Assembly (NCBI GenBank): GCA_002067205.1
Contig: MVQL01000133.1
Location: 62,001 to 126,000, forward strand
Direction of reading: 5' to 3'
Source of the DNA: Pelotomaculum sp. PtaB.Bin104
Lineage (GTDB): Bacteria; Bacillota; Desulfotomaculia; Desulfotomaculales; Pelotomaculaceae
Length of the DNA stretch: 64,000 nucleotides
Shown: one piece after another, positions 16,597 to 24,912 of the stretch
Position numbering within the stretch: the stretch's first letter is position 1
How the letters are laid out: the number at the start of each line of letters is the position of its first letter
Notes under the pieces: generated by a model
Databases searched by the model: none
Told to the model about the DNA's origin: nothing
Seen by the model: only the letters and a program-made list of their open reading frames with translations
Position numbers and translations under genes: made by a program

Positions 16597-17874
16597 CTAC
16601 TGATACATCACTCCCGGCATAATCACTTCATGCACCCCCCGCCCGGGCATTTTTAAATCTCCCAGAAGAATGGCGTTGAACACAGCCCTTTTGCCAAAGC
16701 GGGCGCGGAGGCTCTCGATCGTGTCCTCCACCCGCTCCCGGCGCTCTCTCAGGCCGGGGTCATCGAATAAAGTCAGCTGCTCGGGCCGGGATTTGGGAAC
16801 AAGGTTAATTGCCCGCACGGTAACGGCCCGGACCCGGGTGTGCCAGCGGTAATTCTTTTCGAACAGCTCCCTGGCTTTCAGCGCCAGCTCCATGGGGCTC
16901 CGGGTGGCAAAACCCAGCTGCGCCTGGTACTGCTTGTAAAACAAGGTGTTGTCTTTTACGGTTATCTGGACCCCCCGGGCCGACAGGCCGTAAACGCGCA
17001 GCTTGTGCCCGATATCCTGGGCTAATTCCAGAAAGACCCGCCACACCTCCTCATTGTTTTCCAGGTCGGCGGTGCAGGTGATGCCATGCCCGATGCTTTT
17101 TACCGGCGGGTGGTAGTCGCCGGGCATGACCCTGGATTCGTCCAGGCCGTTGGCGAAATTCCACAGCATCAAACCGTTTTTGCCCAGCCGGCGCTTGAGG
17201 AAAGCGGACTTGCTGGCGGCAAGATCGCCAATGGTGCGGATGTTCCAGGAGGCGAGCTTTCTTTCGGTGGCCCGGCCCACATAAAGCAGGTCGGACGCAG
17301 GCAGCGGCCAGGCCTTTTCCCGGTAATTGTCCCGGCTGATCACGGTCACGGCGTCGGGCTTCTTCATGTCGCTCCCCAGCTTGGCAAATATCTTGTTGAA
17401 GGAAACACCGATGGAAACAGTCAGCCCCAGTTCTTCTTTGACAGTTTGCCTGATTTCATCGGCTATTTTTTCGCCGCCGCCAAAAAGCCTGGTGCTGCCG
17501 GTTAAATCCAGCCAGCACTCATCCATGCCGTAGGGCTCCACCTGATCGGTGTACCGGTGATAAATTTCCCTGGTCAGCCTTGAATATTTCAGGTACTGCT
17601 CATACTGCGGCGGCACAACAATCAGCTCCGGACAAATCAGCCTGGCCTGCCAGTTAACCTGGCCGGTCTTGACTCCTGCCTTCTTGGCCGGCTCGGATTT
17701 AGCCAGCACAATCCCGTGCCGGTCTTCGGTGCTGCCGCAGACAGCAACTGGTTTCCCCCGCAGGGAGGGATCCAGCATCATCTCCACAGAAGCGTAATAG
17801 CAATTCAAATCACTGTGAAGGATCACCCGCCCTGTTTCCAAACTGCTTATCCCCCTTCGCCGGCAAAGATTCAC
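16597..17874 (-). CDS. Y-family translesion DNA polymerase (UmuC/DinB-like)
   Basis: A 425-residue error-prone polymerase. The palm motif HSDLNCYYASVEMML carries the first catalytic Asp; PYGMDECWLDLTG supplies the second Asp/Glu pair. The ISIGVSFNK region reads SIGVSFNKIFAKLGSDMKKP here, and the little-finger domain (about 250-360) is present. It is closest in type to the Firmicute UvrX/YqjW group. The GTG start has AGGA six bases upstream; a TTG at 17841 with AAGGGGG ahead is an alternative that removes an unusual 11-residue extension. It is driven by the leftward promoter at 17962-17990 and is divergent from a repressor/protease pair. Confidence 0.92.
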   Translation of the reverse strand: MNLCRRRGISSLETGRVILHSDLNCYYASVEMMLDPSLRGKPVAVCGSTEDRHGIVLAKSEPAKKAGVKTGQVNWQARLICPELIVVPPQYEQYLKYSRLTREIYHRYTDQVEPYGMDECWLDLTGSTRLFGGGEKIADEIRQTVKEELGLTVSIGVSFNKIFAKLGSDMKKPDAVTVISRDNYREKAWPLPASDLLYVGRATERKLASWNIRTIGDLAASKSAFLKRRLGKNGLMLWNFANGLDESRVMPGDYHPPVKSIGHGITCTADLENNEEVWRVFLELAQDIGHKLRVYGLSARGVQITVKDNTLFYKQYQAQLGFATRSPMELALKARELFEKNYRWHTRVRAVTVRAINLVPKSRPEQLTLFDDPGLRERRERVEDTIESLRARFGKRAVFNAILLGDLKMPGRGVHEVIMPGVMYQ

Positions 17875-17904
17875 TGCACTTCCTGAGAAATCAATAATAT
17901 TCTA

Positions 17905-17990
17905 TTGACAACAGCATAATTTGGAATTATCATGATATTGTATTCATCATACTTCATTGCCATTGTAGTAGTTAAATGAATTATTGTCAA
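17905..17990. promoter_or_regulatory. Face-to-face promoter element, copy 2
   Basis: Rightward promoter TTGACA (17905-17910), 17 bp, TATCAT (17928-17933) reads into the XRE gene. Leftward promoter TTGACA, 17 bp, TACAAT (+ strand 17985-17990 and 17962-17967) reads into the polymerase gene. The two start sites (about 17940 and 17955) face each other, so RNA polymerase at one would hinder the other. Blocks conserved with copy 1 (TTGACAACAGCA, GGAATTAT, ATTGTAGTA, TGTCAAGGAAGTTAC) are candidate XRE operators. Confidence 0.75.
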
Positions 17991-18048
17991 GGAAGTTACG
18001 GAAGTTTTATGAATTATTTTTTAACTTTATTTGAAAGGAAAGTTCTCT

Positions 18049-18504
18049 ATGAAAACATTTGGGGACAAAGTAAAAGAGGCCCGCGAGATCCTGGGCATCA
18101 GCCAGGGTGTGCTGGCACAAAAAGTAGGGGTAACGCAGCGCTCCATCACCGCCTATGAAACCGGATCGGCCAGGCCCAGGGGCACCACGGCCAGAAAGCT
18201 GGCCCGCGCCTTGCAGGTTTCAGTTGACTACCTGCTCGATGATGATATTACCGATCCCCTGCATGGGATGGAGAAAGATCCCTATCTTGAGCAGGTGCGT
18301 GGAGCTTACGGGGCGCGCGGGGAAGAGGAGGCCAGGATTCTTCTGGAAAGGAACCTGGCGCTGTTCGCAGGCGGCACTGTGTCCCAGGAAGCCAAGGATG
18401 CCTTTTTTGAAGCGGTGATGACAGCCTATGTTACCTGCAAGGAGGAAGCCCGCAAAACCTATGGCAGAAAGGGCAATAATAAATTGAACCGTTCACGGCT
18501 TTAG
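18049..18504 (+). CDS. XRE-family repressor (ImmR/DdrO-like)
   Basis: A 151-residue protein with an N-terminal Cro/C1 helix-turn-helix (residues about 5-60; ISQGVLAQKVGVTQRSITAYE) followed by an alpha-helical C-terminal region. The ATG at 18049 follows GAAAGGAAAG and is preferred over an upstream in-frame TTG at 18031. The next gene is an ImmA/IrrE-type metalloprotease. In ICEBs1 (ImmR/ImmA) and in Deinococcus (DdrO/IrrE) such a protease cleaves the partner repressor upon DNA damage. By analogy this protein may repress itself and the divergent polymerase through the shared promoter element. Confidence 0.88.
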   Translation: MKTFGDKVKEAREILGISQGVLAQKVGVTQRSITAYETGSARPRGTTARKLARALQVSVDYLLDDDITDPLHGMEKDPYLEQVRGAYGARGEEEARILLERNLALFAGGTVSQEAKDAFFEAVMTAYVTCKEEARKTYGRKGNNKLNRSRL

Positions 18505-18579
18505 CGATCGGGTTTATAATGGGTTGTAATATCACCGGAGGCGACAGCAAAGCTGTTCGCGGCAGCGAGGATTTCACAC

Positions 18580-19110
18580 ATGTCCATTGATTACATCTCC
18601 AGAGAAGTAGAGCGCATCCGTAAAAAATATGATGAAAAAGACCCCCGCCGTCTTTGCCGGGCCATGGGTATCGCCCTAATTTTCAAGCCGATGGGCAAAG
18701 GCCCGGAGGCCTGCAAGGGCTTCTACCTGCTGCAGTCCAGAAAACAGGCGATCGTGGTCAACAGCGATCTGTCCGAAGAGCTGCAGTCAGTTATAATCAT
18801 GCATGAAATAGGCCACGCCGTGTTGCACAGGCAATCGTCCGGTCTCAAATCTTTCCATGATTTTGCCATTTTTGACAGCACCTCTGTTTATGAGTATGAG
18901 GCTAACCTTTTTGCTGCCGATTATTATCTGGAGGATGATGAGGTCCTCGGTCTCTTAAACCAGGACCTTTCGTTTTTCCAAATGGCCAGCCTGCAGAAGG
19001 TCCCGGCAGAGCTCCTGGACTTCAAGTTTCGGGCATTGAAGCGCAAGGGCTACCAGGTATTTGAACCGCCGATTTTGGCCAATGCCGATTTTCTCAAAAA
19101 CGTCGAATAA
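18580..19110 (+). CDS. ImmA/IrrE-family metallo-endopeptidase
   Basis: A 176-residue zinc protease with the HEIGH motif (IIMHEIGHAVLH, residues about 70-80) and a downstream Glu in the EYEANLFAADYYL helix, the third zinc ligand region. Length and motif spacing match stand-alone ImmA (DUF955). It lies 75 bp after the XRE repressor in the same direction. Its likely substrate is that repressor; cleavage would open the polymerase and SRAP genes. The catalytic residues appear intact. The substrate assignment is inferred from gene pairing. Confidence 0.9.
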   Translation: MSIDYISREVERIRKKYDEKDPRRLCRAMGIALIFKPMGKGPEACKGFYLLQSRKQAIVVNSDLSEELQSVIIMHEIGHAVLHRQSSGLKSFHDFAIFDSTSVYEYEANLFAADYYLEDDEVLGLLNQDLSFFQMASLQKVPAELLDFKFRALKRKGYQVFEPPILANADFLKNVE

Positions 19111-19116
19111 TTGGTG

Positions 19117-19398
19117 ATGATTATGAAGGAGATCAAGGTTTATGTAGAGGTGGTGGCCATTTTTACCAGTGACGGCAGGCTGAAGCCCTTGTCCCTCACC
19201 TGAGAAAACGGGCAGAAATATACCATTGACCGCGTGCTCGAGGTCCGCCCGGCTCCCGCATTGAAGGCCGGCGGGCAGGGCGACAGGTATACCATCCGGG
19301 TCTGCGGCCGGCAGAGCTACCTGTTCTTTGAACGCAATGCCAGCGTGAGCGGCAACAACCTCGGCCGGTGGATTGTGGAACGGCGCCAGGTGAAATAA
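19117..19398 (+). pseudogene. Small protein gene with one in-frame TGA
   Basis: From ATG 19117 the frame reads 28 codons to TGA at 19201-19203 and then stays open for 64 more codons to TAA at 19396. The joined product would be about 93 residues, beginning MIMKEIKVYVEVVAIF, with YTIDRVLEV and GRWIVERRQVK later, a soluble beta-rich protein. The TGA replaces what looks like a Trp codon (SLT-stop-ENGQKY). It lies between the protease and the SRAP gene, so it belongs to the damage module. Interrupted gene, readthrough or sequence error are all possible. Confidence 0.6.
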
Positions 19399-19448
19399 TG
19401 ATGTCCTGAAAGTATGACGCGTATAGGTATGAATGGGGGGTGACTTTC

Positions 19449-20027
19449 ATGTGCGGGCGGTATTATATCGACCCGGAGCAGGAACCGGATCTAAAAAAGA
19501 TCCTTGAACAGGTCAAGGATCTCTACAAGAACACGCCGGAACTGGCTGAAATGAAGACCGGCGAGATTTTTCCCACCGACATTGTGCCGGTCCTCACCTC
19601 TGAGTCGCCGGAGCTGATGAAATGGGGCTTTACCCGTTTTGACGGCAAGGGGCAGGTCATTAACGCCCGGTTGGAAACAGCTCCGGAAAAGCCGATGTTT
19701 CGCAGACCCTTTAGGGAGCATCGCTGTCTGATACCGGCCAGCCACTTTTTTGAGTGGCAAAAGCGCGGCGCCAAAAAGCAGAAGTATGCCATCGGGCTGC
19801 AGAACACGCTCTATATGGCGGGGCTCTACCGGTTTGAGAGGGATATGTCCGTCCCGCTGTTCGTCATCCTCACCCGCCCGGCAGCGCCCGGCATAGCCTT
19901 TATTCATGACCGCATGCCGGTTATTTTAGCAAAAGACACACATCAAGGGTGGCTGTCTGAACACATCGATAACCAGGAGGTAATGAACCGCTCTGAAGAA
20001 TATTTGATTTACCGGGATGTTCCCTAG
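19449..20027 (+). CDS. SRAP/HMCES-family abasic-site processing protein (YedK-like)
   Basis: A 192-residue SOS-response-associated peptidase. The mature protein must begin with Cys2, and the ATG at 19449 gives MCGRYY; an upstream in-frame GTG would hide it, so it is rejected. Other conserved parts are NARLETAPEKPMFR, RCLIPASHFFEW with the active-site Glu, and HDRMPVIL with the catalytic His. YedK/HMCES crosslinks to abasic sites in single-stranded DNA and shields them. Its place after XRE and ImmA, near a Y-family polymerase, supports a DNA-damage role for the cluster. Confidence 0.93.
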   Translation: MCGRYYIDPEQEPDLKKILEQVKDLYKNTPELAEMKTGEIFPTDIVPVLTSESPELMKWGFTRFDGKGQVINARLETAPEKPMFRRPFREHRCLIPASHFFEWQKRGAKKQKYAIGLQNTLYMAGLYRFERDMSVPLFVILTRPAAPGIAFIHDRMPVILAKDTHQGWLSEHIDNQEVMNRSEEYLIYRDVP

Positions 20028-20050
20028 CGTCTGGCCAACCAGTTAGTCAG

Positions 20051-21229
20051 CTATTTTCCTCTCAGCCGGTTAATCACCGTCGCCAATTCCCCCCAGGTAA
20101 CCGGATCGCCGGGCTGGTGGTCGCCGTTGATCAAACCGTCTTTTTTCAGCTTGGCAATTTCGCCTGAAGGATCCCACCGGTCAATGCTAATTTTCAGCAT
20201 TGGCTTAAGGTAGTTGTCGACAATACTGGCGCCGTACTCTTTAGAAGGTGCCCAGCGCCCGCCCAGGTCTTCCACATACTGCAGCGTGCCCGCCCAGCCC
20301 GTTTTTAGAACCGCGTCCCGGCGCGGGTCCAGATTTTTCACACCGGCAGGCAGGTTGCCGCCGTAATAATAAACGTGCCAGTGCTGGAACTGGGCCTCGA
20401 CTCCCTCCGCCGGTGTGGCAAAGGTTGCCCCCGGCTTTCCGTCAAAGGTGGACAGCCCGGCAAAGTTATTCTGCTCCGGCTTAACGTCGCCGCCATACCT
20501 CCAGAAGGCCGTCTCCTTGCAGGACTGGGCAAATACGGCGTCCCAGCGAATGCCGTACTTCTTCCCCATTTGCACGTAAATATCCACGTAATCAGGCGCT
20601 TGCGGGTTTTTTGCAGACAGGAATGAGCTGGCCTGGAAGGGTTGTGCCGCAGCCGCTGCCTTTACCGGAGTTTTTTCAGGCTGCCGTTTCAGAGACAGGT
20701 TAAGCGCCTGCACCAGCCCTTTGCTGATGGCGCCGGCCAGCGCGTCACGAAAAGCAGCATCTTTGAGCCTGCCGGCATCCTGCTTATGGTCTATGAACAG
20801 GTTTTCCAGTAAAATGGCCGGCATGTCGGTATCCCTGAGCACGGCAAAATTGGCCCGCTTTTTACCCCGGTCCACAAAGCCGGCATTTTTGTAATAGCCG
20901 GCTACCACATTGTGAATTACAGCGCGTAACTTTTCAGTTCCCTCCTGGGCGCCGGTAAATACATAACTCTCATACCCCGTACCCCCGCCTGAATTGGTGT
21001 GAATTGAACAGAAATAATCGGACTGGAGTTTATTTGCTATTTCGCAGCGTTTGGTGAGGCTGAGTTCAAGGTCAGTATTTCTGGTTAAGGCTATGTCCAC
21101 GTCATAAGCAGCTAACTTGCCGGCGACCCGCTTGGCGATGTCGAGGTTTAAGTCCTTCTCCTGCAGTCCATTGCCAACAGCGCCGGCATCCTTCCCCCCA
21201 TGGCCGGGGTCTAACATTAATTTCATCAA
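20051..21229 (-). CDS. N-acetylmuramoyl-L-alanine amidase with muramidase-like domain
   Basis: A 392-residue cell-wall hydrolase. Residues 1-180 are an Amidase_3 domain: LDPGHGGKDAG (zinc His), the Glu in LQEKDLN, SIHTNS (second His) and ILLENLFI (catalytic Glu). Residues about 215-345 resemble a glucosaminidase/lysozyme-like domain with ETAFWRYGGDV and GLSTFDG. The last 35 residues look like one SLH-type repeat (DGLINGDHQPGDPVTW). No signal peptide is visible, which is more like a phage or forespore lysin than an exported autolysin. A second start (ATG 21226) directly follows the TTG. Confidence 0.88.
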   Translation of the reverse strand: MMKLMLDPGHGGKDAGAVGNGLQEKDLNLDIAKRVAGKLAAYDVDIALTRNTDLELSLTKRCEIANKLQSDYFCSIHTNSGGGTGYESYVFTGAQEGTEKLRAVIHNVVAGYYKNAGFVDRGKKRANFAVLRDTDMPAILLENLFIDHKQDAGRLKDAAFRDALAGAISKGLVQALNLSLKRQPEKTPVKAAAAAQPFQASSFLSAKNPQAPDYVDIYVQMGKKYGIRWDAVFAQSCKETAFWRYGGDVKPEQNNFAGLSTFDGKPGATFATPAEGVEAQFQHWHVYYYGGNLPAGVKNLDPRRDAVLKTGWAGTLQYVEDLGGRWAPSKEYGASIVDNYLKPMLKISIDRWDPSGEIAKLKKDGLINGDHQPGDPVTWGELATVINRLRGK

Positions 21230-21272
21230 GACACCATTCCCTTAATAGTTAATTAATGTAAAATATGAAAAC

Positions 21273-21440
21273 TTAAGGCAAATGTTTCAAGCATGAAGAA
21301 TATTTTCCTGCATCCGGCGGCAAAGACATGATCCCGATCAGCAGAGGGTTTCCCTCTATTGCCAGGCCCTGCTGGATCTCCCAGTAGGTGAGCAAATGGT
21401 CGGCAACAGCAAATAAAATGATTAAGAAGTAGGTCAGCAT
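21273..21440 (-). CDS. Small membrane protein, DUF5658/holin-like
   Basis: A 55-residue frame from ATG 21440 begins with a hydrophobic helix (MLTYFLIILFAVADHLLTYW) and contains GLAIEGNPLL, similar to the GxxEANPL pattern of DUF5658. The open frame extends further upstream through more hydrophobic codons, so the true start may be a GTG or TTG about 10-30 nt earlier. It ends 44 bp before the amidase and is read in the same direction. Proximity to a lysin without signal peptide makes a holin-like role possible. Confidence 0.5.
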   Translation of the reverse strand: MLTYFLIILFAVADHLLTYWEIQQGLAIEGNPLLIGIMSLPPDAGKYSSCLKHLP

Positions 21441-21642
21441 AAAAATCACCAACAGTATTACAATTGCTACAAATATGATACCACTATCAGCAGGAACAAA
21501 CCAGTCTCAACCGGTTCGGGATCGCATTGGGAAACTGCGTTTCTTATTGCAAGGGCCGGCGGGACTGGGCATAAGAGTGGTGAATGAGTACCTATAGAAT
21601 AATAGTTGACTGTTCTACAAACCATAAGACAGGTGATGATAA

Positions 21643-22707
21643 ATGAGAGTAGCTATAATTGGTGCAGGACTTGCCGGCCTGTCCTGTGCCCTGACTTTGG
21701 AAAAGCACGGCATTATTCCAGACATTTATGAGCAGTTCGATCGCTGCGGCGGTAGGGTTCCATTTATCATCTGTCTTTTGCAGCTCATTCACAGGCCGGT
21801 TCCCGATCCTCTTGTTGACTTAAATATAAATTATGGAATAAACATAAGGCCAATTAATCCGCTTAAAAAAATAATAAGGTTCAGCCCAAATAAAATGGCC
21901 CGTTCAGAAGGACAACTCGGTTATATTTTTGAGATGGGGCCTTCTTCCCGGTCGATCACCAGCCAGCTTTGTGAACAGCTCAGCGCCAGGATCAAATTCA
22001 ACACTGTCGCCGGCTTAAATCAACTTCTTCCCGATTATGACCGGGTTGTTGTGGCGACAGGTTCCCCTAACTTAGCTAAAGAACTGGGCTTGTGGACTGA
22101 TGTATTCCGGTGCTGGGTCAGGGGGGCAGTTGTGGAAGGCGACTTTGACCCTTCGGCATGGGTGATCTGGTTTAACAAAACCTATTTTAATAACGGGTAC
22201 GCCTACCTGGCCCCGTTCAGTTCGAAAAAAGCATCCTTAGTAACAATAATTTCAGACGTCCTGGAAAAAGATCTTGAAACCCACTGGCAAATGTTTCTGG
22301 ACACGGAAAAAATTGAATACCGGGAAAAGGAGAGTTTTATCCTGGAGCATATCTCAGGAGTTTGCCATCAAAAAGAAATAGGCAAGACTATCCTGACCGG
22401 GAACAGCGCCGCCTTAATGGAAGCAGTATTCGGTTTCGGGCTTTATAATGCGGTTATAAGCGGAGTAATGGCTGCACAAGCGATCATTGAAAACACTTCC
22501 TATGAGGAGAAAATTGCCTTTCTTAATAAAAAGCTTCATCAAAGTATCCTGCTTCGCCGGAGGCTAAACGCTTTTAAAGACAGGAACTACGATCAATTAC
22601 TGGAGGTCTTCAATATACCACCCCTCAATCACCTTATCTATAATACTAACCTGGATATCCTTAAACATCATGCCATTTTTTCTGAACTGATCAGCGATAA
22701 ACTGTAA
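21643..22707 (+). CDS. FAD-dependent oxidoreductase
   Basis: A 354-residue flavoprotein with an N-terminal Rossmann motif (VAIIGAGLAGLSCALTLE, GxGxxG) and a second dinucleotide-related strand VVVATGSPN. The middle part resembles the geranylgeranyl-reductase/monooxygenase branch, and AALMEAVFGFGLYNAVISG near residue 270 is the usual FAD-ribityl contact helix. Substrate unknown. GGTGAT lies before the ATG. It stands alone between unrelated genes. Confidence 0.78.
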   Translation: MRVAIIGAGLAGLSCALTLEKHGIIPDIYEQFDRCGGRVPFIICLLQLIHRPVPDPLVDLNINYGINIRPINPLKKIIRFSPNKMARSEGQLGYIFEMGPSSRSITSQLCEQLSARIKFNTVAGLNQLLPDYDRVVVATGSPNLAKELGLWTDVFRCWVRGAVVEGDFDPSAWVIWFNKTYFNNGYAYLAPFSSKKASLVTIISDVLEKDLETHWQMFLDTEKIEYREKESFILEHISGVCHQKEIGKTILTGNSAALMEAVFGFGLYNAVISGVMAAQAIIENTSYEEKIAFLNKKLHQSILLRRRLNAFKDRNYDQLLEVFNIPPLNHLIYNTNLDILKHHAIFSELISDKL

Positions 22708-23064
22708 AATGTGTTCTGTAGACAACGCCCCTGCCTGGACGTACAACGGCAGGGGACTCCTGATCCAAGAGGAACCCTTTTTACCTGGTCATCCTGTTTT
22801 CCTGTCATCCTCCAGCACTCTTCTGTACCACTCCCAACAAAAAAAGAAAGTTAACGGGTACTAATTCAATAGTACCCGCAGCGGAGCGAGGGCTCCAAAC
22901 CCTTCAACGTTCAGGAGGAAATTTAGTCAGTTAATCGTCGATACCAAAAACGCTGTGCTATCACCGACAAGCCCCGTAGAGGCAGCATCATCAACCACGG
23001 CAGCCGTGTTGCTATTAACCCCCCATGGCCTAAACATTTATAAAGAAAAAATTTATAGTAAAGG
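22708..23064. other. Intergenic region with two hairpins
   Basis: Contains CCCCTGCC/GGCAGGGG (about 22730-22757) after the flavoprotein gene and the asnB terminator at 22855-22878. A 36-codon frame at 22928-23038 lacks a Shine-Dalgarno and is not called. Confidence 0.5.
22855..22878 (-). terminator. Probable terminator of asnB
   Basis: A perfect 9-bp stem (CGGGTACTA 22855-22863, TAGTACCCG 22870-22878) is followed on the minus strand by TTAACTTTCTTTTTTTG. It lies 187 bp beyond the asnB stop. Confidence 0.65.
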
Positions 23065-24912
23065 TTAGCAAATAACAACCTTATACTGGCGCAGCCAGGT
23101 GTCCACCTGGGCCAGGTAGGCAAAAAGCTGGGGGCCGCGCATCAGCTGGCCGAACCAGGGCCGGTCGAAGGTCATTTCATTGGACTGGAGCAGGCTCTGG
23201 ATTTTGGCAGTATTGACTAGTGCGCGCAGCGGTGCGTTCGGGTCCTCCAGAATGCGCCTGACCCAGTCCTGTACAGCGGCCAGGTAAGCGGGGTTATGCG
23301 TCTTCGGGTAGGGGCTCTTGCGCCTAGCCAGGACTTCCTCGGGCAAAAGGCCCTTCAGCGCCCGGCGCAGAATACCTTTTTCCATTCCGTCACAGCTTTT
23401 CATCGCCCAGGGGATATTCCAGACGTATTCAGCCAGGCGGTGGTCGCAAAACGGCACCCTGACCTCCAGACCATTGGCCATGCTCATACGGTCCTTGCGG
23501 TCCAGCAGGGTGGGCATAAACCTGGTCATATTCAGGTAGAAAATCTCGCGCATATGTGCCGCCACCGGTTCTTCACCGGCCAGACGCGGCACCTCCGCAC
23601 GGGCTTCCCGGTAGCGCTCGGCGACATACTCCTCGGGCCGCAGGCGCGCGGCAAGCTCAGGCGCCAGGAGCGCCGCCCGCTCCCGCGTCATGGTGATCCA
23701 GGGGAATGTTCCGGCGGGCCGGGCCTCTTCCTGCCGGAACCAGGGATAGCCGCCAAAAATCTCGTCCGCGGACTCGCCGGAAAGGGCCACTGTAGCATTT
23801 TTCTTGATCTCCCGGCAGAACAGGTAGAGCGAGGAGTCCACGTCGGCCATGCCGGGCAGGTCGTTGGCCAGCACGGACGCCTCCAGTGCTTCGGTCAGCT
23901 CCGGTATTTCAATGACGATTTTGTGGTGCATCGTACCCAGGGCACTGGAAACCCGGCCCGCCCACTGGGCGTCGGAGTTCGGTTCAAAGTGGTTCGGCTG
24001 GAAATAGCGGTCGTTGCCGGCGTAGTCCACTTCGTAAGTGTGGAGCGGCCCGAGGCCGGCCCGCTTTAAGGCGCCTGCCGCCAGAGCGGTAATGGCGCTG
24101 GAGTCGAGGCCACCGGACAGGAAGGTGCAGACCGGCACGTCGGCCACCAGTTGGCGCTCAACCGTATCGATAAAAAGTTCCCGCACATGCGCTGCGGTGG
24201 TGGCCAGGTCGTCCAGGTGGGGCCGGCTCTCCAGCGCCCAGTACCGGCGGCGGCTGAGACCGCTGCGGTCATAGGTCAGGCACCACCCGGGCCTTAACTC
24301 CTCAATTCCCTTAAAAATGCCCTGCCCCGGCGTGCGGGAAGGTCCCATCAGAAAAATTTCGGCCAGCCCCTCGTCATCCACCTCCGGTCGCACGGCCGGG
24401 TGGGCCAACAGCGCCTTCAGCTCGGAGCCGAACAAGAGGGAACCGCCGCGCCGGGCATAAAAAAGCGGCTTCACGCCCAGCCGGTCGCGGCCGAGAAAAA
24501 GGCTCTGCTCTGCTTCACTCCAAATGGCAAACGCAAAAATGCCGTTAAACCTTTCAACGCAGTTCTCTCCCCACTCCACATAAGACAATAAGAGCGCCTC
24601 CGTATCCGAGTTGCTGGTGAGAAAGTTATGCCCGCGCGCCTCCAATTCCCGCCGCAGCTCAGGCGCGTTATATAATTCACCGTTATAAACCACGGTGTAT
24701 TCCCGCTCCCCGCGCCGGCGGACCATCGGCTGCCCGCCCCCCTCCGGGTCCACCACCACCAGGCGGCGGTGGCCCAGCGCAGCGTGGGTTGCCAGCCACA
24801 GCCCGGCGTCATCCGGACCGCGCCTGGCCAGCGTCGCAGTCATAGCCTCCAGGGTGTGGCGCTCCCGGGTCAGGTCAGCGTCCCAGTCCACCCAACCAGT
24901 TATTCCGCACAT
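23065..24912 (-). CDS. asnB: Asparagine synthase (glutamine-hydrolysing)
   Basis: A 615-residue two-domain enzyme converting aspartate, glutamine and ATP to asparagine. The N-terminal glutaminase begins with the catalytic Cys2 (MCGITG), with NGELYN and the RRGPDD loop. The synthetase domain has the PP-loop SGGLDSSAI and the ALSGESADEIFGGY motif. Length is normal. An AGGAG Shine-Dalgarno precedes the ATG. No lasso-peptide or other peptide-modifying genes are beside it, so a housekeeping role is most likely. GC content is higher than in the following genes. Confidence 0.95.
   Translation of the reverse strand: MCGITGWVDWDADLTRERHTLEAMTATLARRGPDDAGLWLATHAALGHRRLVVVDPEGGGQPMVRRRGEREYTVVYNGELYNAPELRRELEARGHNFLTSNSDTEALLLSYVEWGENCVERFNGIFAFAIWSEAEQSLFLGRDRLGVKPLFYARRGGSLLFGSELKALLAHPAVRPEVDDEGLAEIFLMGPSRTPGQGIFKGIEELRPGWCLTYDRSGLSRRRYWALESRPHLDDLATTAAHVRELFIDTVERQLVADVPVCTFLSGGLDSSAITALAAGALKRAGLGPLHTYEVDYAGNDRYFQPNHFEPNSDAQWAGRVSSALGTMHHKIVIEIPELTEALEASVLANDLPGMADVDSSLYLFCREIKKNATVALSGESADEIFGGYPWFRQEEARPAGTFPWITMTRERAALLAPELAARLRPEEYVAERYREARAEVPRLAGEEPVAAHMREIFYLNMTRFMPTLLDRKDRMSMANGLEVRVPFCDHRLAEYVWNIPWAMKSCDGMEKGILRRALKGLLPEEVLARRKSPYPKTHNPAYLAAVQDWVRRILEDPNAPLRALVNTAKIQSLLQSNEMTFDRPWFGQLMRGPQLFAYLAQVDTWLRQYKVVIC

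Noticed and set aside
19201-19203. Selenocysteine at the in-frame TGA
   Set aside because: No SECIS-like hairpin was noticed after the codon and the context fits Trp better.
22928-23038. 36-codon frame (MFRPWGVNSN) downstream of asnB as a lasso-type precursor
   Set aside because: No Shine-Dalgarno, and no lasso protease or RRE genes nearby; asnB is the housekeeping type.
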